Of a DNA stretch of 64,000 nucleotides, positions 21,557 through 34,418 are shown piece after piece. The DNA comes from Phanerochaete sordida (taxonomy: Eukaryota; Basidiomycota; Agaricomycetes; Polyporales; Phanerochaetaceae), in NCBI GenBank assembly GCA_019973155.2, contig BPQB01000007.1, positions 372,001 to 436,000 on the forward strand, in the 5' to 3' direction. Position 1 is the first letter of the stretch. Each line of letters begins with the position of its first letter. The notes beneath the pieces are model-generated. The model was not told where the DNA came from. It saw only the letters and a program-made list of their open reading frames with translations, and searched no databases. Both the position numbers and the translations under genes were made by a program.

Positions 21557-24291
21557 TCAGTCAATCCTGTGTTTCTCACCCATCTCTATCTCTCCCAGTT
21601 TGCTCCCAGCTCGCTTGCGACCCCCGAACGCCTTCTCGTTCAGGCGGGCAGGGTCCAGCGCTGGAACGCCGAAGCCCTTGCCGTGGTTACCGGAGCGGAA
21701 ACCAGGTCCGTCGTAGTGTACGATGTCCGATAGTGGCAGCAAGCGGGGCCAGTTGACGTATTCGATGCCGTGGATGACGATGAAGGCCAAGGAGACGGCA
21801 ACAAGGATGAACCAGAACAGGAAGTAGTAGAAGAGGGAGTAATCTGGAAACCAGGCTTTAGTTCACTGGACCGACACCGCTTGTATTCAACTTACCAGAA
21901 GTACGTGGTAACGTAAGGCCAGCAAAGATCATGAAGACCGAGAACCAGAGCATGTAGGGCATCTGTGTCAACGCCGCGAATCCCATGAGCACCGTTGAGA
22001 AAATTCTTTGGCCAAGTGTAGACTCACCGCGCGCGTAATGAGCGGCCGGCGATCGGTGACCAGCGTCTTCGGTGACCAGCCGCGACGCGGCGTCCAGGTG
22101 CCTGTCATGAGATCGAACGCATCCTGCACGGCAGTAGCGGTTAATTACGCGATGCCGAGAAGGGTGCGGAGGTCCTGACCTGACGCGCGCCGTCGAAGAA
22201 GTTGTTCTTTAAATAGCGCATGATGGACTTGTATCCGTCCTCGAGCAAGCCGAGTCTCGTCCGCTTGCCGGTACGGGTGAAGTCTGTCTTGAGAGCGCCA
22301 GTGCCGCTGTACGCGATGGAGATCTCGTTGGCATGGTCGGCCCACACTGAGCAGACATAGTTAGTCACTCAGTTACGTGCCGAGTCGTCTTCCAGACTCA
22401 CTTTCACGGAAGTCTTTGATGAGCTCCTCGTAGCTATCGATCGTCTCCTGCTCATTGAGGATGCCGAGCACCCTGAGCTGCCGATTCAGGGTCCACTTCG
22501 CGAAGGCCGCTTGGGCAACGTTCGTGCGGTCAAGATTGTCCATGCAATTCGTACGAACGGTGCCCTTCTGAACCTGGACAGGCTCCGGCTTCCTCGAATC
22601 CAGGTGGAAGTATCTGACATGTTCATCAGCACTGCTGACCTGAGCTCAATCAAGCGGACTCACCCCTGTCGTGTAAGGTCGTCTTCCATTTGGTCTATAA
22701 GCACGCTGATACGGTCCCAACGCATGTTCTTGCACTCGTTGTGGAAGTCGAAGTACTGGTACCGCACTTGCGGAAGGTTTAGCTGCTATATGTGAGTCAG
22801 CCTGATTCGGGGCAAATAGCCCGGTCGTGTAATACCTCGCGCACTGTCTGCTCGTAAGCTTCCTTCACCGGTTGCTCATGCCCCTTGTGGTTGACCAGAC
22901 TGACGAGGCTAGTCTCGCCATATGTCGTGACCTGCTCCTCAAAGTGTTTCTTCGCAGCCTCAAGCTAAACATACTGTCAGAACTTTGACGAAGAATACTA
23001 GCTAGAGCTGCACGTACTGTGTCCTGTAAGCTCATAATCTGCAGGTCGGGCTTATACCGCAGGGTGTTGATTTCAGCCCAGAAGAGGGGAACACTGCCTC
23101 GGATCTGCACGAAACTCAGCTGCACGCTGGTCTCGTCGCCGCCATCCTGACTAGGCTCGTCCACGAACAGAATTTGCTCCGTTTCGACGAAGTTGGCGAC
23201 GTGCCCTTCATGGTCAATGCCGCGACGGAAGTAGCGAGTGCCCGCGCGGTATCGTGAGCGGCGGCTCATGAGGCACAGGCGGATGTGGTGACCATTGACC
23301 CGCGCTGGACGGATGTCGAACGCTGTGCGTGGCGCTAGATGAGATGTCATATGCGAGATCGAGTTGCCAGACTCACTGCCATAGATCACAGGAAGGATGT
23401 AGGGGCTGAGCTGTTGATGTTGAGAGTTAAGCAGTTGACAAGGCGTAGCCCTTTCAGGATACCCACATTTTGGTCCCCATTGGAGTACGTCACGTCTATC
23501 AGGCGCGACTGGAGGAACCTGCAAGAGTAGCATGTCGTTGGTATCACGTCTCACATGCAACAGGGCAGGCTTGCGTACTTGTTCCAGAAGAACCGGTCAT
23601 CCGCCTGCGCATATTAACGCTTCTGACGCGCTATGATGTAGCAAGAGCACTTACGACTTCCCACAGCGCTTTGCCAGCGTCATCCTTCAGAGTTTGCCAC
23701 TGTGCTTGCAGCCTGCGGGTGAGATCCCAGCCATAGCTGTACAGGAAAGAACCCCCGTAAAGGTGCGAGCGGACGAGTGCGAGTAGGTGCGATTCGACTG
23801 CGTTCGGGGGATTCTGCACCGAGACGTCCGGGTTCAACGGAAGGATATCATAGTCCGTTGCGCGGTAGATGTTGTGGCCCATGAAGCGGCCACGCAGTTC
23901 TCGGCCAGTGATAATGATAATGTACTCTGCTGCACACGCTGCTTAGATGGACCTGACTGCGGAGGGACGGGGGACGTACACATCACCAATGTAACCATTC
24001 CGAGGATCCCATATATTGTCTTACCAGAGCGTTCGGAGGTCGCGGGAAGGGGAGTATTTGGGGCTGATCTGCGCATGAGACACAGTGCTGGGAGCAGGCG
24101 TGGCGAACTCACGGTTGAGTACAATATCGCCCGAGTTCCTGTAGATTGTCAATGACCGTGCACCAACGGGCTCAGCAGGAACGAATGTGTATGTCTCATT
24201 GCCGTTGGTGTATCTACAGAGCTATGAGAAGCTGCAGCACGCGTAATCTTCGCAAAACATACAGGTTAAGTCTCTGGTGTAGTGTCTTCAT
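21557..24291 (-). CDS. SAC1: Sac1-type phosphoinositide phosphatase
   Basis: Sac1 is an ER/Golgi membrane enzyme that mainly dephosphorylates PtdIns4P. The start at 24291 gives [20 protein letters not shown]. Family landmarks appear in order across about a dozen exons: [61 protein letters not shown] segment ([20 protein letters not shown]), and the catalytic CX5R loop [11 protein letters not shown] near 22520. Next are the conserved [20 protein letters not shown] and [20 protein letters not shown]. Two C-terminal transmembrane segments ([18 protein letters not shown] and [20 protein letters not shown]) fit ER anchoring. The length, about 650-690 residues, is normal. It shares a 153-bp head-to-head spacer with the U2A' gene. 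Confidence 0.96.
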
Positions 24292-24444
24292 GGTGCCAGG
24301 CGGAGGCCAGGAGGTGGTTGGTGCTTGAGAGTGTACGTAGAGGCGGCGCTTGTCAAGACACGCTTGTTTCGTCCGGTCATTTCAACATCTCCCGACCTGC
24401 AGGCACACGCCTGGTTCTGCACCGTCACGGCGTAGTTCAGCACC
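24292..24444. promoter_or_regulatory. Compact bidirectional promoter, SAC1 / U2A'
   Basis: Only 153 bp separate the two start codons, so both genes must use this segment. No TATA box is visible on either strand. Confidence 0.6.
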
Positions 24445-25346
24445 ATGGTCAAGCTCACGCCGGAGCTCATCCAGTCCGTCGACTCCACGCTAAATCCCGT
24501 GAAGGAGCGGCAACTCGATCTGCGAGGTGCGTCGCGGTTCTGCTCGACGCAAGCATTTGACGAAACGGTCCCAAGGATACACTATTCCGGCCATTGAAAA
24601 CCTTGGTATTACCAGGGTACGTCTCACTCATAAAGGGAGAAGATAGCGCAGCACTGAGACCTTCATTAGGACAGCCATGACTGCATAGACTTCACCGACA
24701 ACTCCATCGTTGTTCTGGGAAACATCCCCTTGCTTCGCCGGCTACGCACTCTCCTACTCGCCAACAACCGCATAGCTTCCATATCTACCTCTCTCCACCT
24801 CTCCGTCCCTAACTTGACCACTCTCGTACTCACGAACAATGACCTCGCTGAGCTTGGCGATCTCGAACCGCTCAAACACGTCAAGGGACTCCAACATCTC
24901 TCGCTGCTGGGAAACCCCGTGCGAGAGAAGAAATGGTATCGCGAATGGCTTGCCTGGCTTATCCCCAGTCTAAGAGTTTTGGATTTCCAGAGAATCCGAC
25001 AGAAGGTGCGGTCCCAACCTTGTCACACCCGCAGGACGAGGCAGCTCATTGAGCCATCCAGGAGCGCGACGCCGCCAAGGCACTGTTCCTCACTGCTGAT
25101 GGGCTGCCCACACAACTCGCTACGACACTGTCGACCACGGTCTCCACACATGCGAAGGCGTCGGTGACCATTGACGAGCCGAAGCCCGTGGTACAGCCAG
25201 GCAAAGCCGGCCGACTCATGTCGAAGGAAGAGGCACAGCGTGTCAAAGAGGCCATCGCTAAGGCCACTTCCATTGAGGAGATCAGGAGATTGGAGAGGAG
25301 CTTGCGGGAAGGCTTCATGCCGAACATGGACAATGTCGGCGCGTGA
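24445..25346 (+). CDS. LEA1: U2 snRNP A' protein (Lea1/SNRPA1)
   Basis: This leucine-rich-repeat protein partners U2B'' on U2 snRNA stem-loop IV in the spliceosome. Splicing gives about 245 residues starting MVKLTPELIQSVDSTLNPVK. The family signatures follow: LDLRGYTIPAIENLG, DCIDFTDNSIVVL, LRTLLLANNRI, LVLTNNDLAELGDLEPL, LSLLGNPV, and the cap motif YREWLAWLIPSLRVLDFQRI. The C-terminal half has a helical SKEEAQRVKEAIAKATSIEE segment ending FMPNMDNVGA. Introns interrupt after residue 27, after ITR, and after the RIRQK segment. Assignment is secure. Confidence 0.95.
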
Positions 25347-25478
25347 CAGACGTGTTCATGTTGTACAAGGTTGTATTCTTGGTGCGTAGCTACATCCCTC
25401 GCAGAGATATGGTGTTCTGATGGCGCTGGAAAGTGTAGAAAGCCTCATGCATGCACCGCTGTTGAACAGCCGAAAACC

Positions 25479-26276
25479 TCAGAGCTTCCCGAGGCCCTTG
25501 GTACCGACCCACAGGCCATGGAAGATAAGAGCAATGTTGGCGGATAGGTTGAGCAGCGAGCTGATGCCGTGCAGTTGAGAGAACTTCGAGTTCAGAGCCT
25601 TCATCTCTGACGAAACCTGTAAAGCAGCGGCTCAGTTCTGAATCTGTGCGATTATTCTGTACACATACCCCGGGTTCGTTGTATGCTTTGCCCTCTGCCT
25701 TCTCAAGCTTGTGACGCTGGAACATCGTCCTGGACACCAGGGTCATTAAGTTGGCGTCTTAACACGGACAGGGACGGCACGCCGCACGCACTTGCTCGTC
25801 ATCGGCCCGATGATAGCCTGGTTTACGAGCTGCGAGACTGCGACGGTCCCGAGGACGTACGCCTGCGCGACATCAGCGAGCTGCGGCTTCGCGATGTTCG
25901 AGATAACGTGAGGATGTCCTCGCGTCCAGAGTAGCAAGAGTCCGCCTGAAAGTAGGATGGAAAGGTTGAAGTATGTTGGGAAAGTGCGATGCTGGAGCGC
26001 TCCGAATTGCTGGCGTGCTGTTTCCTGTGTGAATGAAGGGACCCGGAACGGGCGGGCACTAGGCTACGCACGCAACGCTTTGAACGCGATGAAGCCTCCT
26101 ATGAAGGTCACCCAAATCGCTGGATAGTCGCGTTAATTAGGAGACATGTAACAACGCGTGTAGTACTCACACATCCCCACAAGCCATCCATATCCGAGGA
26201 CATAGACTCCCCTGAGGTTCACAAGCTCCAGGAGCGAGTCAACGCTCAGCACCTCTGGTTTGCTATAGACTGACAT
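25479..26276 (-). CDS. TMEM205-like (DUF4149) membrane protein
   Basis: The start at 26276 gives MSVYSKPEVLSVDSLLELVN. Spliced exons read GVYVLGYGWLVGMSIWVTFI, GGFIAFKALPRQQFGALQHR, TFPTYFNLSILLSGGLLLLW, then VAQAYVLGTVAVSQLVNQAI and a last helix LLNLSANIALIFHGLWVG; it ends GTKGLGKL. The KALPRQQFGALQHRTFPTYF segment is characteristic of fungal TMEM205-like proteins. About 190 residues, four predicted helices, cellular role unknown. The second intron uses the acceptor in GAAACAG rather than the nearer CACAG, because only the former keeps the frame. Convergent with U2A' (132 bp apart). Confidence 0.85.
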
Positions 26277-26673
26277 GGCCGATGAGTAGAAGCTATGCGC
26301 TGGGAATGCCAGGGGATATTGCCTTATATACGCATCTGCTTTCGTGGACCACGAGCCTCGACTGTACTGGTCAACGAAAGGGGTCATTTGTAACACATAA
26401 CCGGGTCTGCCGGGACCCGAGGCTGAAGCAACGGCGCTACCTGTCGTGTGAACATCGCCCAGTGCTCAAGGGCCACGCGCCGAAGCTTGTCCAATGTTCT
26501 TCGCGGGTCATGAGGAGGTGAAATCCAGTGAAAATTTGTGCAAGCGATAGTCAAAATACACGGTTATGGATAGTGGTACAGAGGCATGACGTGGGCGCTC
26601 CTCAAGAGACGTGGCGATATAATTGAAAGCTGCGGCGCGATGTCAAGAGATGGTGCAAGTACGGGCGGGCGAT
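26277..26673. other. Intergenic region between TMEM205-like and CSN6 genes
   Basis: This 397-bp spacer should contain the TMEM205-like promoter and the CSN6 3' UTR. No gene, repeat or clear motif was seen. Confidence 0.45.
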
Positions 26674-28134
26674 TCACCGCCAGTCTGACAAGGAGCTCAT
26701 CATGCCCATTGGCCCGCCCATGTAACCCATACCGCCCATGCCTCCGCCATGACCAGAGCGACCCATGCCTCTCCGCCGGCTGGGTCCCATGGGACCGCGG
26801 TCCTCCCTGTTGGCGGTGAGAACGACGTGGCGGTCGACGAGCTATGAAGAGTTGTTAGAGTGCTTCAAATTCTAGGCGGCAGTCGGCTTACATCGTTCAA
26901 GATGCTTGCTGATTTGGTCAGGGTTGAGAGGTAAGCAGTAAGCTGCACATCCTCATATTCCTGCAGTAGGGACTGATCAGGTACTTATATCGCACTGCGG
27001 CAGTAGCAACGTACCGTGTCGAACTCCTTGCGGAACTCCTTGTTCTCGCTTGCAGGGAGAGATGCAATGAGTGCCGACAATGAACGCAACGTTGCGTGGT
27101 CTTTCTGTGCTGACCCTTTTACGGATGTAAGCTTCTCATCGTAGAATCTAAGCTGTGATATCTACCTGCAATGACCTCCGTAACGTATTTCACCAAAAGC
27201 AGGATGCGGTCATGGAGCATCTTTACAGCCGCTCTTTGCGACTGAAGATGAGACTCCACTGAGATAAGATCAGCCCGCTGGTCTTCGCCTACTGTATATT
27301 GAATGCTGCTTACAACTTGTTCCGCCAGATCCTCCTTTGGCAGTCCAGTCCACAGCGATTCGTTCAGCTTCGCCTGTCTCCACGGTGTAAGACGCCTCGA
27401 CGAAGACAGAGCGAGACTTGCGGTCTCGTATTTCGATCGTGGGTTCGTATGCTTTGAAAGGCAGCGACTGAGCATCTGAAACGAACACTGAAGATGGCTG
27501 TAACATGAGGAGCAGTGGCGTTGAGCTGTACGCGGTAAACTGCAAACAACTGTGTCAGGAATGCGAATACTGATTGCCGTGTCGTGAGACGTACTTGCTC
27601 GTGGAGGGCGATATGTTGCGCAGTAGGCTGAGGCGCGACGGTATACCAGCCAATGAATTCGAGGGATGGGAAGACCTGCTTGTCTATAGCGTACATATTA
27701 GCTCACATATCACGCAGGAGAATGTGAAGCTTACATTGATCTTTCCGCGCCACTAGGAATCCTGAGTCGATAGTCACCCCGTCTGCCTCCATTGCGAGTT
27801 CGAAGGTGTTGACGATCTCGACTTCGCGGCCATTCTGGGTGCCAAGAAGCGCACCGATTACTGCAAAGACAAAATTGTTCTCCAATGAGCGAAGAAGCGT
27901 ATCGTCACGCTGTGCCACGCACCGAACGGCGAGTTTGACCTCGTCTGCAGCTTCATACGAGTGAGATGTTCCGATACGTTCAGGATCGGCAGGGGATGGC
28001 TATTGGCGGTGGATGATGAGGGCTGTGCACCACTTGCAATCCATGAAGAAAGCTCACAGTGCCAATGACAGACCACTGGTTGTAGAGGAAGGGAGCACCA
28101 CTGGAAGGTCATCTGTCTCCATCTGTGCCGCCAT
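26674..28134 (-). CDS. CSN6: COP9 signalosome subunit 6 (MPN domain)
   Basis: CSN6 is the catalytically inactive MPN partner of CSN5 in the complex that removes NEDD8 from cullins. The start at 28134 gives MAAQMETDDLPVVLPSSTTS; a first intron then joins to GLSLALHPLPILNVSEHLTR. The next exon reads SNSPFVIGALLGTQNGREVE and IVNTFELAMEADGVTIDSGF, then QVFPSLEFIGWYTVAPQPTA. These are the usual MPN landmarks; no JAMM His-x-His motif is seen, as expected for CSN6. The C-terminal part is helical (VKMLHDRILLLVKYVTEVIA, then SILNDLVDRHVVLTANREDR) and ends in an unusual Gly/Met-rich tail (GHGGGMGGMGYMGGPMGMM). About 330-350 residues. Intron joins were verified by frame. Confidence 0.93.
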
Positions 28135-28506
28135 TGGGTGATAGCGGGAAGCTGTAGTGGCAACTTGACTGGGTACAACGAGTTAGCTACGCTTGCCTTG
28201 CACTCTGATCCGATGGGGCTCACCTGTAGAGGACGAGGAAGATGAGAGTGCAGGTAACAGCGTGGAAAGAGGACGAGAGGCTATCACAGCTTATTTGGAA
28301 GCGCGCCTGACGCGTCCTGGGATAATGAGCGCTAGCCCGCCGTCTCGTGTTCTCCGCGGTGCAGCGCGGCAGACAGCCCACGAGACAACCAGGCACGACG
28401 GAAAGCAATGCAAACTGAAGTATACAGCGCAGCGGTACAACGACAGAGAATAAAATAAAATTATGGAACCAAGCGGGGACCAGGGCTCCGGGGAGGATGG
28501 TGCGAA
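28135..28506. other. CSN6 upstream region up to the transposon-like element
   Basis: This 372-bp stretch should hold the CSN6 promoter. It ends with the 6-bp target-site copy TGCGAA (28501-28506) that borders the element. No gene was seen. Confidence 0.5.
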
Positions 28507-28527
28507 CTAAGGCTCCAACCGTATAGT
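28507..28527 (+). repeat. Left terminal inverted repeat
   Basis: Begins CTAAGGCTCCAAC; matches the complement of the right end at 20 of 21 positions. Preceded by TGCGAA. Confidence 0.8.
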
Positions 28528-30020
28528 GAGTGTACTGTGAGTATACGTGTACAACTGTATACGTGTACTGTGAGTGTGCGGTCATCGCCGTACACATCGA
28601 CTACACGTATACTACACAGTACACACACAGTTTGTCAAGTATATGTTGTACATCTCATATTTATGCACAAGAACAGGTTGGGCCATTGTCATTAGCAGCA
28701 GAAAATGTGTACAAAAATTGTCATTAAATCGCAAGACTCCCAACGACCATCTCGACCTTATTTCCGGGGGCCCACCTCAGCCTCGTGAGTGGAGACACCG
28801 AAGTGCTCTCTCGGACCCACCCTCTGCAAACGGTGAGCCTACAGCGATCAGTGCTGAGATCACGCCCTCATATTATGCATAAACTGTGTGTATTACCAGG
28901 ACATTAGGGTGCACGCAGACATCATTAGGCCGTGTGTACTGGATATTCTCTTCGCCCGAGCACTCGCCGCGCTAGGCTCGCTTCCAGCCTCTTAAATTGC
29001 GGAAGAGGTGGTGCCGTCGTTCCTACATATAGAGGCTGGACCTTAAGGGGGGAGGGGTCGGCTTGCTCCCTCGGAGTTTGAAACGGCTCGTACGCCGCGC
29101 CCCTGCCTGTGACGAAGCTCATGGTCGACACGTTCGAACTGGACGAGTACAACAGCTCGCGAACGACCGACTGGGGTGCGGTCTACATGAACGAGGCACA
29201 GGAACGCGTGAACTCTTGCGTTCACTGCTCACTGCTCCGAGTCGGCAACGGTATCGCGCGCAGCGACGGGCACGGAGAAAGACTCTGCTGCTCTACAACT
29301 GGGGTGCTGTCCCACTACCGCCCACTGCGAACCTCGGCACATCGAGGAGGACCTGCGTCGTGCCCACCCCGACTGCTTCGACTTTCAGCCTCCCGACTTT
29401 GACGGCTCTGTTCCCGCGTGCGGCTGGTACCGTTCAACGACCGACGCTCGCCGGTGCCGGGAAGCGCATCCGCGACGGGCATTGCGAACGCTGGGTGCCC
29501 CCTCGCCGCGTGCTATGCGCATGCCTCGGACCTTGAGTCCACTGTTTGACACCGACCCTGGGTCAGACTCAGGCCTCAAAGCCGGATGGCACCGCGGCAT
29601 CCAGTCGTGAGTCTGACGCCGTCTGACCGTGCGAGACATGCATTGCAAGGCTGTGTACACTGCTGATCCCCACGCATTGGCACCCGAACGTGCTTATGAC
29701 TGCTAAGGGTTTAGACACGAAGCTTGATTCGAGTAGCTGATTGCGGCTGGGCGCAACTGGGCGGCCTCGCAGGTTCACATCGTGCCCTGAGCATTTGAGC
29801 TTCCCATATCCTCAGTACCCATGCCCTGTTCTCCTTCGGCTCGTGAAATCCAGCTACATTCCACTTTAACATTGACTATTGCGTCTGCTGTAAGCCTTAG
29901 TAGACATTTAGGGCACATTTCTCCAAATGATATGCAAAACTGCATGTGTACTGTGTATACACTGTATACAACTGTGTGTGTACTGTGTACTGTGAGTGTA
30001 CAAAAAATTCGTACACGTAT

Positions 30021-30041
30021 ACTATACAGTTGGAGCCTTAG
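30021..30041 (-). repeat. Right terminal inverted repeat
   Basis: Ends GTTGGAGCCTTAG; followed directly by the second TGCGAA copy (30042-30047). Confidence 0.8.
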
Positions 30042-30081
30042 TGCGAACTGAAGTTACTGAACAGCGGTAAAACAAAATGAA

Positions 30082-30154
30082 TTCCCATTAGCCGACTCGA
30101 ACGACTGACCTCGTCATTACTAGTGACGCGCTCTACCAACTGAGCTAAACGGGA
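30082..30154 (-). tRNA. tRNA-Thr(AGT), copy 1
   Basis: A complete 73-nt cloverleaf. The acceptor TCCCGTT pairs with AATGGGA with one G-U; the D arm is GCTC/GAGC; the anticodon arm is CGTCA-CTAGTAA-TGACG with anticodon AGT; the T arm is AGTCG-TTCGAGT-CGGCT. There is no intron. A TTTT terminator follows on the minus strand. The 3' end lies 34 bp from the transposon-like element's target-site copy. Confidence 0.95.
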
Positions 30155-30311
30155 TATATACCGGAGAGGTTTATTCATTACACAACCTAACAGTCTCCGA
30201 CGCGCAACGGTCTGCCCTAAAGGTACTTTACGCGCCCGACGCGTTGTTCTTGGTCCTCACGCCTTGCTCCCTTCACGTTCCTCTGCCCAACCACCCCTCC
30301 ACGCAGCGATC

Positions 30312-33086
<2,775 letters not shown>

Positions 33087-33661
33087 TTTCCTTTCATGTC
33101 TCCCGCTTTGCTGTCTATGGATGTAACTGCTTTCCGATTGCATATGTTGTATCATTATTCTACGGTCTCTATGTAACGCGATTTCGTGTCAATTTACTCG
33201 AGGGCTGCTGGAAAATATAGCCCATCCGCGGTATCGCCCAACGTGAGGCTGAACCTCGAGCTTCGATATAAACTTGACTAGCAGAGATTGAGTCGGTGGC
33301 GCACGCATATTCTAAGGACATTGCTCGGCGTGGGAGAGATAGTCATCAGCGGACAAACATAGTAGCGGTTGTAATCTGTGGCAGACGAACCTGCACGGCA
33401 CCGAGCACCGAATCTGTAGTTCGGAAGCTTTTCTGCGGTCTGCGAACGGCCGGCGTGCGCTACGAGCATTGAAAGAAATCATCGCGCCACGGGCCCGTCA
33501 TCATGAGCGAATGTGGTACCGTTGAGCGGGCGGTATATATCGTGTCATTCGCTGCACACCTCAGATTCAATACTTCCTGTCAGTTCCTGGAAAGTTGTGA
33601 AAACATTGACATTGTGGCCTCTACGGTCGGGAGGAGGCGAGTGAGAAAAAAGATTTGAGTG
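33087..33661. other. Region downstream of MCM5
   Basis: This 575-bp stretch contains the MCM5 3' UTR. The T6 terminator of tRNA copy 2 (minus strand) lies at its right edge near 33650. No protein-like frame was seen. Confidence 0.5.
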
Positions 33662-33734
33662 TTCCCATTAGCCGACTCGAACGACTGACCTCGTCATTAC
33701 TAGTGACGCGCTCTACCAACTGAGCTAAACGGGA
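33662..33734 (-). tRNA. tRNA-Thr(AGT), copy 2
   Basis: All 73 nt are identical to copies 1 and 3. A six-T terminator follows on the minus strand. Its 5' end faces the 5' end of copy 3, 246 bp away. Confidence 0.95.
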
Positions 33735-33980
33735 CATGGTGAGAGCTGTCTCGTAGCCACTACCACGGACGATGGGAGGATCTTTCAATACAAAGCGAGA
33801 AAAAGAAGGGCCGTGGCAGGTCAGGCGAGTAAGCAATACTGGCGGACGATAGCGGCTTTTCAGTCAAGGGATTGACCTTCTATGATCTATGACCATTTGT
33901 GTGGTTTGCGGGGGCCATTCTTGTCTTAGGAGGTTATGCAGGCTGTACAATGTGGCACACGTAGAAGCAGTCACAGCAAG

Positions 33981-34053
33981 TCCCGTTTAGCTCAGTTGGT
34001 AGAGCGCGTCACTAGTAATGACGAGGTCAGTCGTTCGAGTCGGCTAATGGGAA
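33981..34053 (+). tRNA. tRNA-Thr(AGT), copy 3
   Basis: Identical to copies 1 and 2 but on the plus strand. A seven-T run follows shortly downstream. With copy 2 it forms a 73-bp inverted repeat around a 246-bp spacer. Confidence 0.95.
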
Positions 34054-34418
34054 CGTCCAAAACTTTTTTTCTTCTTTTTCATCCGCCTCCATGTTCCGCG
34101 CGCTTACCCGCCCCAATTCTTAAGGGACGTACATAACATACACAAGCCGGTGCGCTTCCGCATCGCAGCCACTGTGCGTACAGCATATAGTCACATTTTG
34201 TTCACTAGCGCATCCCACCCCGGTCATGCACAACTTACAAGACCAGCGAATGTGCGGCCTGTGGCTAAATTGGCGTCTAACGCCACAAGGTCGTTGGTGC
34301 CAGGCTCGGCGGCTCGGTCTCCGGGACCCTCACCACTGCGGCAGCGCCCTTCCTCTCTCCCTCCTCTCTCCCCTCGCATGCAGCGGTAGCCTGGTCTGCT
34401 AACAATTACGACACCGAC
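34054..34418. other. AP-3 sigma upstream region
   Basis: This 365-bp spacer between tRNA copy 3 and the AP-3 sigma start includes CT-rich tracts near 34330-34375. No gene or TATA box was seen. Confidence 0.45.

Larger units (their letters stand above)
28507..30041. mobile_element. Non-autonomous TIR DNA transposon-like element (1,535 bp)
   Basis: The ends are inverted copies of each other over 21 nt with one mismatch (28507-28527 and 30021-30041). Both ends are bordered by the same hexamer TGCGAA in direct orientation (28501-28506 and 30042-30047), which is the expected target-site duplication. Subterminal zones are rich in short GTGTAC/GTATAC motifs; TGTACTGTGAGT occurs at 28531, 28564 and 29986, and an 18-mer at 28603-28620 recurs with one mismatch at 30013-30030. 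No intact transposase is visible; the middle (about 29060-29600) has only short, interrupted reading frames that I could not identify. Superfamily not assigned. Confidence 0.8.

Noticed and set aside
29109..29402. Candidate gene inside the TIR element
   Set aside because: Frames are short and interrupted with no similarity I recognise; kept as a finding about relic coding, not as a gene.
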